Below, one piece after another: positions 54,125 through 62,960 of a DNA stretch of 64,000 nt; the stretch's first letter is position 1; each line of letters opens with the position of its first letter. Source of the stretch: Enterococcus florum (lineage in GTDB: Bacteria; Bacillota; Bacilli; Lactobacillales; Enterococcaceae). The notes beneath the pieces were generated by a model that saw nothing but the letters and a program-made list of their open reading frames with translations, had not been told where the DNA came from and ran no database searches. A program made the position numbers and the translations under genes. The stretch is taken from NCBI RefSeq assembly GCF_004309355.1, contig NZ_BJCC01000015.1:1-64000 (forward strand), given 5' to 3'.

Positions 54125-54153
54125 ATTATCCGGATCTTTGGGCATTTTGTCAA
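54125..54153 (-). promoter_or_regulatory. promoter of the riboswitch-kup transcript
   Basis: TTGACA (perfect) and GATAAT are separated by 17 bp on the minus strand. The aptamer begins about 10 nt after the -10. Confidence 0.8.
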
Positions 54154-54176
54154 AGAATAACCTTGAAAGTTGAGAA

Positions 54177-56294
54177 TTATTTTTCTTCATTCTTTTCTTC
54201 CGTCAGCATCGCTTTGCGAGAAGCATTCACACGGCCTTGACGATCGATCTCAGTCACTTTGACTAAGACTTCGTCACCCATTTTCACAACGTCTTCCACT
54301 TTGTTAACTCGTTCATTCGCCAGTTGAGAGATGTGCACCAACGCATCCTTGCCTTTGATCAAGTTGACGAAAGCCCCAAATTTTTCGATACGGACAACTT
54401 TACCTAGGTATACTTCACCGACTTTGACTTCTTTGGTTAATTCTTCAATAATTTTAATGGCTTTTTGGATCATTTCAGCATCCGATGACGCGATGCTGAC
54501 AAGACCTTCTTGGTCGATATCGATCTTCACGCCGGTTTCATCAATGATGCCATTGATTGTGTCGCCGCCTTTACCGATAACTGTCTTGATCTTATCAGGA
54601 TCGATCTTGATCATTTCGATCTTCGGTGCATACGGACTCAACTCTTCACGCGGCGTAGCCAAGGTATTGGTCAAGTTTTCCAGGATTTCCATCCGGGCTT
54701 TTTTCGCTTGATCCAATGCTTCTGTCAAGATTTGTTCGGTGATGCCCTGGATCTTGATATCCATTTGCAGCGCAGTAATTCCTTCTTTGGTTCCGGCAAC
54801 TTTAAAGTCCATGTCGCCCAAGTGATCCTCCAAACCTTGAATATCGGTTAAGATCGTGTAGTTTTCGCCGTCTGAAACCAAGCCCATCGCGATCCCGGCA
54901 ACCGGGGCTTTGATTGGAACACCCGCGTCCATCAATGCCAGCGTACCAGCACAAATACTTGCTTGAGACGAAGAACCATTTGATTCCAGTACTTCTGCTA
55001 CCAAACGAATCGTATACGGGAAGTCTTCTTCACTAGGAATGATTTGTGCCAAGGCACGTTCACCCAACGCTCCATGCCCAATTTCACGACGGCCCGGACC
55101 AAACGCGCGTCCAGTTGAGCCGACTGAGAATTGTGGGAAGTTATAGTGATGGATGAAGCGTTTAGAATCTTCAATTCCTAAACCATCAATAATTTGGTGT
55201 TCTCCTAATGGTGCTAATGTACATACGGACAAAGCTTGTGTTTGTCCACGAGTGAATAGCCCTGAACCGTGAACCCGTGGCAATACGCTTACTTCAGAAT
55301 CCAAAGGACGGATTTCATCCAATTTACGGCCATCCGGACGAATTTTGTCAATGGTGATTAATTCACGAACGACGTCCTTTTCAAGATCTTCCGCGATTTG
55401 TTTCACTTCTTTAGTTAATTGATCCGCATCTTCATGATCCGCAAATTTCTCTGCGTAGACTTCTTTTACGGTATCTTTGACTTTATCGATTTCGTCTTCA
55501 CGAGCCAATTTTTCTTCGGTCATAACGGCCGTTTTCATTGTTTCGTAGTAGCTGTCAAAGATTTCTTTCTTCAAGTCAGCGTCTACCTGCAATAATTGAA
55601 CTTCCATTTTAGGTTTGCCTACGGCTGCTACGATTTCTTCTTGGAAAGCTACCATTTCTTTGATCGCTTCAAAACCAAATAGCAAGGCACCTAACATATC
55701 TTCTTCAGAAACTTCTTTGGCACCTGACTCCACCATGTTGATGGCCTTCTTCGTACCGGCAACCGTTAAGTTGATGTCTGAAGTTTCATTTTGTTCAACA
55801 GTTGGGTTCAAGACATAGTCGCCATTAACACGGCCTACATCAACACCAGCGATCGGGCCGTCAAATGGAATATCTGAAATAGCCAACGCTAATGATGAAC
55901 CAAACATCGCTGCCATTGAAGGGGAGCAATCTTGTTCCACACTCATAACAACGTTCGTTACTTGTACTTCGTTACGGAAGCCATCCGCAAACATCGGACG
56001 GATCGGACGGTCAATCAATCGTGCAGTCAAGGTAGCATCCGTACTTGGACGACCCTCACGTTTGATGAAACCGCCAGGGATTTTCCCTACTGCATACATT
56101 TTTTCTTCATAATTGATCGTTAACGGGAAAAAGTCAGTATCTCTTGCTTCCTTTGAAGCAACTGCTGCACTTAATACAACCGTGTCACCATAACGCACCA
56201 AAACAGCACCGTTGGCTTGTTTCGCCATTTGACCAACTTCGACTTGCAGGGGGCGTCCGCCCCAAGTTGTTTTGAATACTTGTTTTTCTGACAT
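54177..56294 (-). CDS. pnp: polyribonucleotide nucleotidyltransferase (PNPase)
   Basis: The 705-residue enzyme has two RNase PH core domains (about 1-215 and 310-530), the linking helical domain, a KH domain (near 555-615, with [10 protein letters not shown]) and an S1 domain (about 620-690, [17 protein letters not shown]). It degrades RNA phosphorolytically from the 3' end. The start at 56294 follows AAGGAG. It follows rpsO on the minus strand, the classic arrangement, separated by the rpsO terminator and a hairpin-rich leader (56340-56457). Confidence 0.97.
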   Translation of the reverse strand: MSEKQVFKTTWGGRPLQVEVGQMAKQANGAVLVRYGDTVVLSAAVASKEARDTDFFPLTINYEEKMYAVGKIPGGFIKREGRPSTDATLTARLIDRPIRPMFADGFRNEVQVTNVVMSVEQDCSPSMAAMFGSSLALAISDIPFDGPIAGVDVGRVNGDYVLNPTVEQNETSDINLTVAGTKKAINMVESGAKEVSEEDMLGALLFGFEAIKEMVAFQEEIVAAVGKPKMEVQLLQVDADLKKEIFDSYYETMKTAVMTEEKLAREDEIDKVKDTVKEVYAEKFADHEDADQLTKEVKQIAEDLEKDVVRELITIDKIRPDGRKLDEIRPLDSEVSVLPRVHGSGLFTRGQTQALSVCTLAPLGEHQIIDGLGIEDSKRFIHHYNFPQFSVGSTGRAFGPGRREIGHGALGERALAQIIPSEEDFPYTIRLVAEVLESNGSSSQASICAGTLALMDAGVPIKAPVAGIAMGLVSDGENYTILTDIQGLEDHLGDMDFKVAGTKEGITALQMDIKIQGITEQILTEALDQAKKARMEILENLTNTLATPREELSPYAPKIEMIKIDPDKIKTVIGKGGDTINGIIDETGVKIDIDQEGLVSIASSDAEMIQKAIKIIEELTKEVKVGEVYLGKVVRIEKFGAFVNLIKGKDALVHISQLANERVNKVEDVVKMGDEVLVKVTEIDRQGRVNASRKAMLTEEKNEEK

Positions 56295-56457
56295 AATTTC
56301 TCCTTTTTTCCCTCTGACTGGTGCGACGCTACTAAACAAATGGAAAATGCGAAGCGGTTCGCAGCTTGCATTTGGTTAGTAGAGTGACGGCAGGCCGGTC
56401 GGAGGATGTTTTATTTTTGTTTTTGAGACCTGTGGGCTGATACCCACACATCACTTC

Positions 56458-56489
56458 AAAAAAAGTGAGATTCCTAGGAACCTCACTTT
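56458..56489 (-). terminator. intrinsic terminator after rpsO
   Basis: AAAGTGAG pairs with CTCACTTT through a TTCCTAGGAA middle, followed by seven T on the minus strand. It partly separates rpsO from pnp. Confidence 0.8.
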
Positions 56490-56501
56490 CAGTGTTACGA
56501 A

Positions 56502-56771
56502 TTAACGACGTAGTCCTAGACGTTGGATTAATTCACGGTAACGTTGTACGTCAGTCTTACGCAGGTAAGCCAACAAGTTACGACGATGACCAACTTTTTT
56601 CATTAGACCGCGGTATGAATGGTGGTCTTTTTTGTGGACACGCGCATGCTCATTCAGTTGATTGATTTCTTCCGTCAATACAGCGATTTGTACTTCTGGA
56701 GAACCAGTATCTCCTTCATGGCGAGCAAAATCATTGATGATTTCATTTTTACGTTCTTTTGTTAATGCCAT
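56502..56771 (-). CDS. rpsO: 30S ribosomal protein S15
   Basis: The 89-residue protein is full length for S15 and shows the conserved start [22 protein letters not shown], cut here by its helix turn, then [11 protein letters not shown] and YLRKTD. It binds 16S rRNA early in 30S assembly. The start at 56771 is preceded by AGAGGTG; an in-frame codon nine bases earlier overlaps the site. Confidence 0.97.
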   Translation of the reverse strand: MALTKERKNEIINDFARHEGDTGSPEVQIAVLTEEINQLNEHARVHKKDHHSYRGLMKKVGHRRNLLAYLRKTDVQRYRELIQRLGLRR

Positions 56772-56871
56772 GTTTTTCACCTCTTTCTGCTTTTGTTCCT
56801 ACAACTGAGTAAAACGTTGGTGAAGCGTCCAACCAAGTAGTAGGCAAAGTATGCAACAACATACCTATATT

Positions 56872-56900
56872 ACTTTACTTGATTTAACTGAAAAAAGCAA
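56872..56900 (-). promoter_or_regulatory. candidate rpsO promoter
   Basis: TTGCTT and TAAAGT are separated by 17 bp on the minus strand, giving a leader of about 95 nt with a GTATG/CATAC hairpin. S15 autoregulation would act there. Confidence 0.5.
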
Positions 56901-56973
56901 GGTATGCAGCGAATAAAAGCCGATTTTGATTCAGTAATTTTCCTTAAAGAAATACATTTTTTAAACAGCTCAT

Positions 56974-57001
56974 TTGCGAAGACTCGCTTTTGTGATAAAC
57001 T
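56974..57001 (+). promoter_or_regulatory. candidate def promoter
   Basis: TTGCGA and TAAACT lie 16 bp apart, with TG before the -10. It is 38 bp before the start codon. Confidence 0.5.
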
Positions 57002-57038
57002 ATCTTGATGAATAAAGACTTGAGAGGAGACCTTTTGA

Positions 57039-57602
57039 ATGATCACAATGGATGACATTATCCGGGAAGGGCATCCCACCTTGCGCGAGGTCGCACAGGA
57101 AGTACCAATTCCGCCATCGGCTGAGGACGTAAAGCTGGGGGAAGAAATGATTCAATTTTTGAAAAACAGTCAAGATCCCGAGAAGGCCGAAGAGCTGCAC
57201 CTGCGCGGCGGAGTGGGCCTGGCTGCTCCCCAATTAGATATCTCCAAACGCATCATTGCGGTCCATGTTCCTTCGATTGATCCTGAAAAACCAGAAGCAG
57301 AACTCAGCACCGTGATGTACAATCCGAAAATTTTAAGCCATTCCGTTCAGCAAGCTTGCTTGGGCGAAGGGGAAGGCTGTTTATCAGTAGACCGCGAAGT
57401 TCCAGGCTATGTGGTTCGCGCTGCGCGGATTACCGTTTCCTATTTTGACAAAGACGGCAACAAGCAAAAGATCCGTCTAAAAAACTACGATGCCATCGTC
57501 GTTCAACACGAGATCGACCACCTCAATGGTGTCATGTTCTACGATCATATTAACGAACAAAATCCATTGCACCTGGAAGACGGTGTACTGGTGATTGAAT
57601 AA
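57039..57602 (+). CDS. def: peptide deformylase
   Basis: The 187-residue type 2 deformylase removes the formyl group from new proteins. All three metal-site motifs are present: GVGLAAPQ (about 58-65), EGCLS (about 112-116, Cys ligand) and HEIDH (about 157-161). The length and the insert in the N-terminal half fit the Gram-positive type. Start follows GAGAGGAG. Confidence 0.96.
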   Translation: MITMDDIIREGHPTLREVAQEVPIPPSAEDVKLGEEMIQFLKNSQDPEKAEELHLRGGVGLAAPQLDISKRIIAVHVPSIDPEKPEAELSTVMYNPKILSHSVQQACLGEGEGCLSVDREVPGYVVRAARITVSYFDKDGNKQKIRLKNYDAIVVQHEIDHLNGVMFYDHINEQNPLHLEDGVLVIE

Positions 57603-57632
57603 AGAGGCCTAGCTGAGCTACGCCTCTTTTTC
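57602..57632. terminator. bidirectional terminator between def and niaR
   Basis: AAAGAGGC pairs with GCCTCTTT around CTAGCTGAGCTAC, with T on the plus strand. It overlaps the niaR stop region. Confidence 0.7.
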
Positions 57633-58142
57633 TTCATATAAAATCCCTTTTTCCGAAAGGGCTTGTTTGATCTTAGCTAAATCGTCTGGTTCCTCATAGG
57701 CGATCGTATGCAAGTGGATGCCGTCTGTCAGTTGCGACAAAAGACTAGCCTCTGTTGCACGATAGTTCTGCAGGAAATTATCGACATCTTGTTGGGTCTT
57801 GATATGCAGCCCGCCTACTAGTTCTCCGTATAAAGGATGCTCAACGATGACATCGATGATTTCTGCACCCCTATCGACGATCGTCCGCAGTTCTTCTTCA
57901 GCTTGGGTTTCGTCATGCTGAACCGCTAGTTTGCTGATTCGTTTCGTGCTTTTTTGTTCAAGCACATAGCCTCTAGCGGTGGCGATAATCTCTTCTCCAC
58001 TCGCCCGCAGCAAGGCCACATCTCCCACGATGATCTGACGGCTGACCCCAAACTCCTTGGCAAAGCGGCTAGCACTGATCGGTTTTTCTGCCGCAGCAAG
58101 ATCGGTTAGAATCTTTTCACGGCGCTTGTTTCCGTCTTTCAT
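57618..58142 (-). CDS. niaR: niacin-responsive NAD-biosynthesis repressor NiaR (HTH-3H)
   Basis: The 174-residue protein has an N-terminal helix-turn-helix (about 5-62, with FAKEFGVSRQIIVGDVALLR) and a C-terminal 3H domain carrying conserved histidines (HPLYGELVGGLHIKTQ and LHTIAY). Bacillus NiaR (YrxA) represses NAD synthesis or niacin uptake genes when nicotinic acid is present. Its gene follows the fusion gene with a 2-bp gap. Confidence 0.9.
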   Translation of the reverse strand: MKDGNKRREKILTDLAAAEKPISASRFAKEFGVSRQIIVGDVALLRASGEEIIATARGYVLEQKSTKRISKLAVQHDETQAEEELRTIVDRGAEIIDVIVEHPLYGELVGGLHIKTQQDVDNFLQNYRATEASLLSQLTDGIHLHTIAYEEPDDLAKIKQALSEKGILYEEKEA

Positions 58143-58144
58143 CT

Positions 58145-58981
58145 CTACTCACCTAATTCTTTCGCTTGAAATTCACGGGAACGCTTCATCATGTCTTCAA
58201 ACGTCGCAACGATGGTCTCACGATAGTCATCCTCTTTGACCTGAGCGGCAACCTGTTCCAGCACTTTTGTTTCTCTGCTCTGATCGAGAACATCTTGCTG
58301 GTTTGTTTTTTTATACGCCGCAACGGCCTTCACCGCAGTCATGCGTTGTTCCATCAGCTCTACTAATTGCCGATCGATCCGATCGATGGTTTGACGCACC
58401 TGATCGAGTGCATTTACGGGTTTTTCTGTCTCGATTGTCTTGATGATGCGGGCCGGATTGCCTCCGACCACGACATTTGCTGGGAAGGATTTCGTGATCA
58501 CAGCTCCGGCGGCAGCCACGACATTGTCACCTAGCGTTACTCCTGGTGTGACCACTACTCCGCCGCCAAACCAAACGTTGTTGCCGATCGTAATCGGCTT
58601 GCCAAACTCAAGTCCGCTGTTGCGTTTAATCGGTTCCAACGGATGCGATGCCGTGTACAGCTGACAATTGGGGCCAAACAAGCAGTTATCTCCGATCGTG
58701 ATCGGACAAATATCCAAAAAAACATTGTGGAAATTGCAATAAAAATTTTCGCCTACAAAGATGTTGTAGCCATAATCAAATGAGATCGTGGGTTCTACAT
58801 GGACATGGTTTCCCGTCCTGCCAAACGTTGCTTTGACCAGCTGCTGTCTTTTCTCCGAGTCGATTTCTCCGTTGATCTCCCTTAAACGGATACGTGCGCT
58901 GCGACGATCCGCGGCCAATTCTGGATCTCCCGCGATATAAAGATCACCAGCAATCATTTTTTCTTTTTCTGTACGTTCCAT
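58145..58981 (-). CDS. maltose O-acetyltransferase-like protein fused to a chorismate mutase domain
   Basis: The 278-residue protein has two parts. Residues 1-188 are a LacA/Maa-type acetyltransferase: an N-terminal Mac domain, then left-handed beta-helix hexapeptides with the TASHPLEP and GNNVWFGGGVVV segments. Residues 192-278 match AroQ chorismate mutase. By alignment with the E. coli enzyme the active-site residues are kept: Arg196, Arg213, Lys224, Asp233, Arg236, Glu237 and Gln272. The second part should therefore be active. No shikimate genes are adjacent. The gene sits between niaR and the sirtuin gene. Confidence 0.88.
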   Translation of the reverse strand: MERTEKEKMIAGDLYIAGDPELAADRRSARIRLREINGEIDSEKRQQLVKATFGRTGNHVHVEPTISFDYGYNIFVGENFYCNFHNVFLDICPITIGDNCLFGPNCQLYTASHPLEPIKRNSGLEFGKPITIGNNVWFGGGVVVTPGVTLGDNVVAAAGAVITKSFPANVVVGGNPARIIKTIETEKPVNALDQVRQTIDRIDRQLVELMEQRMTAVKAVAAYKKTNQQDVLDQSRETKVLEQVAAQVKEDDYRETIVATFEDMMKRSREFQAKELGE

Positions 58982-58984
58982 TCT

Positions 58985-59683
58985 CTACAACCTTTCAAAA
59001 ACAGCTGTCCCGTTTGCCTCAACAAAGGTATGGGTCTCCCAGATCGGGATCGGGGTTTGATTGATGACTAAAACAGCTGCAGTGTCTTTCTTTTCATTTA
59101 TTAAATCACAAAATGGATGGACTTGAAAGCTGGTTCCTGCGATGACGAGCAAGTCAGCTGAATGAACCGCCTGAACCGCTCGCTGGATTGTATCCTCCGT
59201 AAAGCCTTCTCCATACAAAACAATGTCCGGACGAATTTGACCCCCACAGTCTCGATGGCTGTCGGAGATCAGATATTCTTGCCAAGGGACCTTTTGGCCG
59301 CAGGTTCGGCACGTGCATTCATACAACGACCCATGGAAATCAACGAATCGCTGACTGCCTGCAGCTCGATGCAGACCGTCGATGTTTTGTGAAACAATTT
59401 GTACGGATTTTCGTTTTTCCAACTTTGCCATTTTTTTGTGGATTACGTTAGGTGCTGCTTCTGGATGATATAACGTTTTAGCAAAACTGTAAAATTTCTC
59501 AGGTTCTCGATTCAAGCAATCAATGCTCAGCAGATACTCTGGTGCCTCGATTCCTTGATAAATGCCCTTCAATGATCGATAATCCGGCACGCCTGAAGGG
59601 GTTGAGACCCCGGCTCCGGTCAAAAATGTGATGGTTTGCGCCTGTTGGATCATCTGGACTGCTTTTTGAACTATTGTTTCCAT
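58985..59683 (-). CDS. Sir2-family NAD-dependent protein deacylase (sirtuin)
   Basis: The 232-residue sirtuin has GAGVSTPSGVPDYRS (NAD pocket), SQNIDGLHRAAGS and the catalytic His in FHGS. The zinc site is CxxC on one side but HxxC (HRDC) on the other, instead of the usual four cysteines. It would remove acyl groups from lysines, releasing nicotinamide. It shares a transcript with niaR, which fits NAD metabolism. ATG 59683 follows GGAGG with 7-nt spacing. Confidence 0.9.
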   Translation of the reverse strand: METIVQKAVQMIQQAQTITFLTGAGVSTPSGVPDYRSLKGIYQGIEAPEYLLSIDCLNREPEKFYSFAKTLYHPEAAPNVIHKKMAKLEKRKSVQIVSQNIDGLHRAAGSQRFVDFHGSLYECTCRTCGQKVPWQEYLISDSHRDCGGQIRPDIVLYGEGFTEDTIQRAVQAVHSADLLVIAGTSFQVHPFCDLINEKKDTAAVLVINQTPIPIWETHTFVEANGTAVFERL

Positions 59684-59819
59684 CACTGATCCTCCGTTCC
59701 TAATCGTCCTTTGACTTTTCTTTCAATTACTACTATATAGCATTCCACGGTTTGCATAAAGTGGAATAAAAATGTATGGTTAAATTGACTAAAACAAAGA
59801 ACTATTCGGAGGGAAAAGA

Positions 59820-60845
59820 ATGAGTGCTTCAGAGATTAAAGAGTTGAAAGAACATGTCGAAGAGTTGCTGGATGGGGGAGAAGACCCTTATTCGATTGCC
59901 CTTTTTGCAATCACTGCACACTTTTTGGCTACCGCAACGAAAAAAGAGGCGGAAAAACAGATCGCCTTTTTTGACGAAACAACTATGGACTTCGATATGC
60001 TGATCAATGCAGAAGAAGAACAGTCGATTCAGCTGGAAATCTATACGATGTACTACCTGCTTTCAAGAAATATCAAAATGTTTATCAAAAGTGTCAATTG
60101 GTTGCCAAAATTTACGGCTGAGCAAAAACAGACGATCCTGGATTGGCCCAACAGCTACGTGCTGAGCCTCTTTGAACTATCTGTGCAAAGCTCGAAAGTC
60201 ACCTTCGTTGACGTAAAAGACAGTCAAAAATATGGACTGGACCTTTCGACAACGGAGTTGATATCTCCTAAGGATGCGAAGGACATTCGTCTGTTCTCAC
60301 TATTGGTGCCGGCTGAAAACGGCTATGCCTGCGAACCGCCGCTTTTTTCAATGATCAGTGATTCATCCTTGGCGAAGCTGCGAAAGATATCAGACAGAAA
60401 AGCCTATGAACTGGCGCTGCTGAAAGAACTTAATCGCTCTTTGGATTTCGATTTTGAGGGCGATGCCTTCGACGACGAAGTCATGTTTTATCCGGCTCTT
60501 CGGAAAAAAGGGGAATCTGATAAGGGGTTTGCCAAACGTCTGCTGGCATTGGATGAATTTTTCCAAACCTTTAAACATTACCAGGTTGCTGAGGATTTAC
60601 TGGTTAAGATCATTAAGACGTTCCCTCAGCTGTTCTTTTCAAATGCCAACGCCTATGTACTCTTAGAGGCCTTACATGAATTGTTCTACAAGCAAAGCTT
60701 TGATGAAGAAGAAACGGTTTACCGCTCCGATGAGCTTGCCTACTTTTGGACAGCGCTGATCAAAGAGCACCTGCCTGAAGAGGTTGCTGCACTGGCAGCG
60801 TATCAAATCGATCTGAATGAGGAAGGGGATTTCCTGCCCTTCTAA
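59820..60845 (+). CDS. hypothetical protein
   Basis: The 341-residue acidic, helix-rich soluble protein is not recognised. It has no signal peptide, membrane segment or clear motif. Regular helical stretches such as EIKELKEHVEELL and an aromatic-rich C-terminal third (residues 240-320) hint at an all-alpha scaffold. GGAGGG precedes the ATG. It is a single unit with a strong terminator. Confidence 0.7.
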   Translation: MSASEIKELKEHVEELLDGGEDPYSIALFAITAHFLATATKKEAEKQIAFFDETTMDFDMLINAEEEQSIQLEIYTMYYLLSRNIKMFIKSVNWLPKFTAEQKQTILDWPNSYVLSLFELSVQSSKVTFVDVKDSQKYGLDLSTTELISPKDAKDIRLFSLLVPAENGYACEPPLFSMISDSSLAKLRKISDRKAYELALLKELNRSLDFDFEGDAFDDEVMFYPALRKKGESDKGFAKRLLALDEFFQTFKHYQVAEDLLVKIIKTFPQLFFSNANAYVLLEALHELFYKQSFDEEETVYRSDELAYFWTALIKEHLPEEVAALAAYQIDLNEEGDFLPF

Positions 60846-60850
60846 TTGAA

Positions 60851-60889
60851 AAACCCCCAATGAGTTGTTGCACTCATTGGGGGTTTTTA
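60851..60889 (+). terminator. intrinsic terminator
   Basis: AAAACCCCCAATGAGT pairs perfectly with ACTCATTGGGGGTTTT, followed by T. It may act in both directions for the convergent gene. Confidence 0.85.
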
Positions 60890-60918
60890 TGTTGGCAAGA
60901 TCGAATCGATCCATGCGC

Positions 60919-61515
60919 CTAAGAAAGATAAGGATTCCCATACGTCTCACAATATTGATAATAGCCCAAGCGATACATCGCGACCGTTTTTTCCACCTCT
61001 TCCGCTGTATCGAAATCCAGTGCTAACAAGAGCTGTTCAGTGAATTCCAATGGCGCTGTTCCGTTCGCCGTCACTAAATTTCGATCTCTGACGGCCTGCT
61101 GCTCGATAAAATCGGCCGGATTGGTGTAATTTGAATAATCAGACCAAAAGAAAATGGTGTTGCCAGTATGTGCATAAGACGTCAGCAAACCATTTTTTGC
61201 CAAATAATCCACTGCTCCGCAGATCGCCCCCACGACTACGCCGTTTTCAAGATCACGCTTGACTCTGCTTTTCAGCTGTTCATTTTCGAAATCCCAGGTA
61301 TTGCCGCCGATCAACACAAAAAGCTCCGCTTGTTCAGGAAGATCCGCTAAGCGATAATCGACCTTTGTTGTAAAGCCGCCGATCGAAGTCACCTCATCCT
61401 GCAAAGCGGCTGTTTTTATCGTCCATTGTTCGGATCTGTTCAACAAGGCAGACAAATAAGCCCCTTCCCAATCCGCGTACTGATCTACTAAGAAAAAAAT
61501 CGCTGTTTGTTTCAT
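60919..61515 (-). CDS. DJ-1/PfpI family protein
   Basis: The 198-residue protein has the flavodoxin-like fold start (AIFFLVDQYADWEGAYLSALL, broken after the acidic residues) and a nucleophile elbow GAICGAVDYLA with Cys near residue 99. The family includes proteases, glyoxalases and chaperones; this subgroup is often called glutamine amidotransferase-like. Start follows AAGGAG. Confidence 0.85.
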   Translation of the reverse strand: MKQTAIFFLVDQYADWEGAYLSALLNRSEQWTIKTAALQDEVTSIGGFTTKVDYRLADLPEQAELFVLIGGNTWDFENEQLKSRVKRDLENGVVVGAICGAVDYLAKNGLLTSYAHTGNTIFFWSDYSNYTNPADFIEQQAVRDRNLVTANGTAPLEFTEQLLLALDFDTAEEVEKTVAMYRLGYYQYCETYGNPYLS

Positions 61516-61582
61516 CTACATACCCACTCCTTTTTTCTTTAATTATACCATACGAACGGGAACTTATGTTCTTTTTTCTCGA

Positions 61583-61882
61583 TCACAGCAAATAATTATT
61601 TTCCTTATCAGCCATCCGCAACGCATACAGTTGATACGTCGCAAACCCTTCAACGACCAGCGGCTCCTGCTTGCAAAGTTCTTCTGCTTCTTCGTAGCTG
61701 TCTGCTTTTAAAAGATACATTCCAGCCACGCCTTTGTACCCTTTGTACACCCCACAAAGTTCTAGTTTCCCAGCTTCGTCTAATCTTCGGATGTTTTCTA
61801 CGTGGCGTTCGACTGCGGCTTTGTTCAATCGATTGTATAATTTTGTTTTGATGATCGTCATTTGATACAACCACTTTTCCAT
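61583..61882 (-). CDS. YciI-like (YCII domain) protein
   Basis: The 99-residue protein has the ferredoxin-like YCII pattern: an N-terminal strand, HVENIRRLDEAGKLELCGVY, and a middle SYEEAEELCKQEPLV segment. Family members are small and of mostly unknown role. It follows AAGGAGGAG. Confidence 0.78.
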   Translation of the reverse strand: MEKWLYQMTIIKTKLYNRLNKAAVERHVENIRRLDEAGKLELCGVYKGYKGVAGMYLLKADSYEEAEELCKQEPLVVEGFATYQLYALRMADKENNYLL

Positions 61883-61956
61883 AGGTTCTCCTCCTTTTTT
61901 TCATTCTGACTTGATTATATCAAAATCTATTCCAAGATTTGACTTTTGCCAAAATA

Positions 61957-61992
61957 AACCCTCTAAAGCAGAATCGCCTGCTTTAAAGGGTT
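61957..61992 (-). terminator. intrinsic terminator after the transketolase operon
   Basis: AACCCTCTAAAGCAG pairs with CTGCTTTAAAGGGTT with one mismatch, just past the transketolase stop on the minus strand. Confidence 0.75.
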
Positions 61993-62003
61993 CAAAAATT
62001 GAG

Positions 62004-62960
62004 CTATTTTACAAATTCTTCTATCTGCTCTAGGATTGCTTCAGTGGTCAAGCCAAATTCTTTTTGCAAGAAGTCAGGTGTCCCCACCTGTCCAAAGCGT
62101 TCATTAACTCCAATACGCTTCAGCGGGATTCCTGCACCAGCATCAGCCAATACTTCCGCTGCTGCACTGCCGAGTCCACCAATGATGGAATGATTTTCGA
62201 TCGTGATAACGCCTTTTTTACCGTCAAATCGTTCCAACAACAGTTCTTTATCTAATGGCTTGATGGTAAACATGTCAACAACCTCGGTTGAGATTCCTTG
62301 GCCTGCCAAATGTTCAGCCACATCTAATGCTTCTGAGATCAATTGTCCAGCAGCAACGATCAAGTAATCGGTCCCCTCACGCAACAGATTCCCTTTCCCG
62401 ATCGTAAAGGAGGAGCCAGGTGCGTAGACATTGCGAACTCCTTTACGATTGCCGCGAACATAATGAACACCCTCTATGGTGCTGAATTCTTTAATGATCC
62501 AATCCATTTGAACTTCATCGGCGGCATCGCAAATCACGACATCTGGAATCGAACGCAGCAAGGCTACATCTTCCCAAGTCGTGTGGGTCCCGCCATTGTG
62601 CCCTGCCGCAAATCCCGGATCGGAACCAAAAAGATTCAGTGTGTTTTTCGAATAAGCACCGGACAAGAAGATTTGATCCAGCACTCGACGTGTCGCGAAA
62701 GGACCAAAGGTATGGATAAAGGGAACAAATCCAGTCAGATTCAGCCCAGCAGCGACGCCGATCATGTTGGCTTCGGCGATCCCAACATTGATGAACCGCT
62801 CTGGATTGGTCTTAGCGATCGACGTCCAGCCGCTGGCTCCGCCAAGATCGGCATCCAAAGCCACAATTTTTTCGTTTTCTTCCATCAGCTCTTTTAGTGC
62901 CTCAACGACGGTCGCGCGTAGTTCTTTGCCGACTTCTTTGTTTCCTGTCAATTCAAACAT
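62004..62960 (-). CDS. transketolase, C-terminal (pyrimidine-binding) subunit
   Basis: The 318-residue protein holds the Pyr and C-terminal domains of split transketolases: NVGIAEANMIGVAAGL (about 77-92, with the catalytic Glu) and HNGGTHTTWEDVALLR. It forms a complex with the product of the gene directly upstream; the stop there touches this start. It would supply pentose-phosphate conversions for sugar brought in by the neighbouring PTS. Confidence 0.93.
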   Translation of the reverse strand: MFELTGNKEVGKELRATVVEALKELMEENEKIVALDADLGGASGWTSIAKTNPERFINVGIAEANMIGVAAGLNLTGFVPFIHTFGPFATRRVLDQIFLSGAYSKNTLNLFGSDPGFAAGHNGGTHTTWEDVALLRSIPDVVICDAADEVQMDWIIKEFSTIEGVHYVRGNRKGVRNVYAPGSSFTIGKGNLLREGTDYLIVAAGQLISEALDVAEHLAGQGISTEVVDMFTIKPLDKELLLERFDGKKGVITIENHSIIGGLGSAAAEVLADAGAGIPLKRIGVNERFGQVGTPDFLQKEFGLTTEAILEQIEEFVK

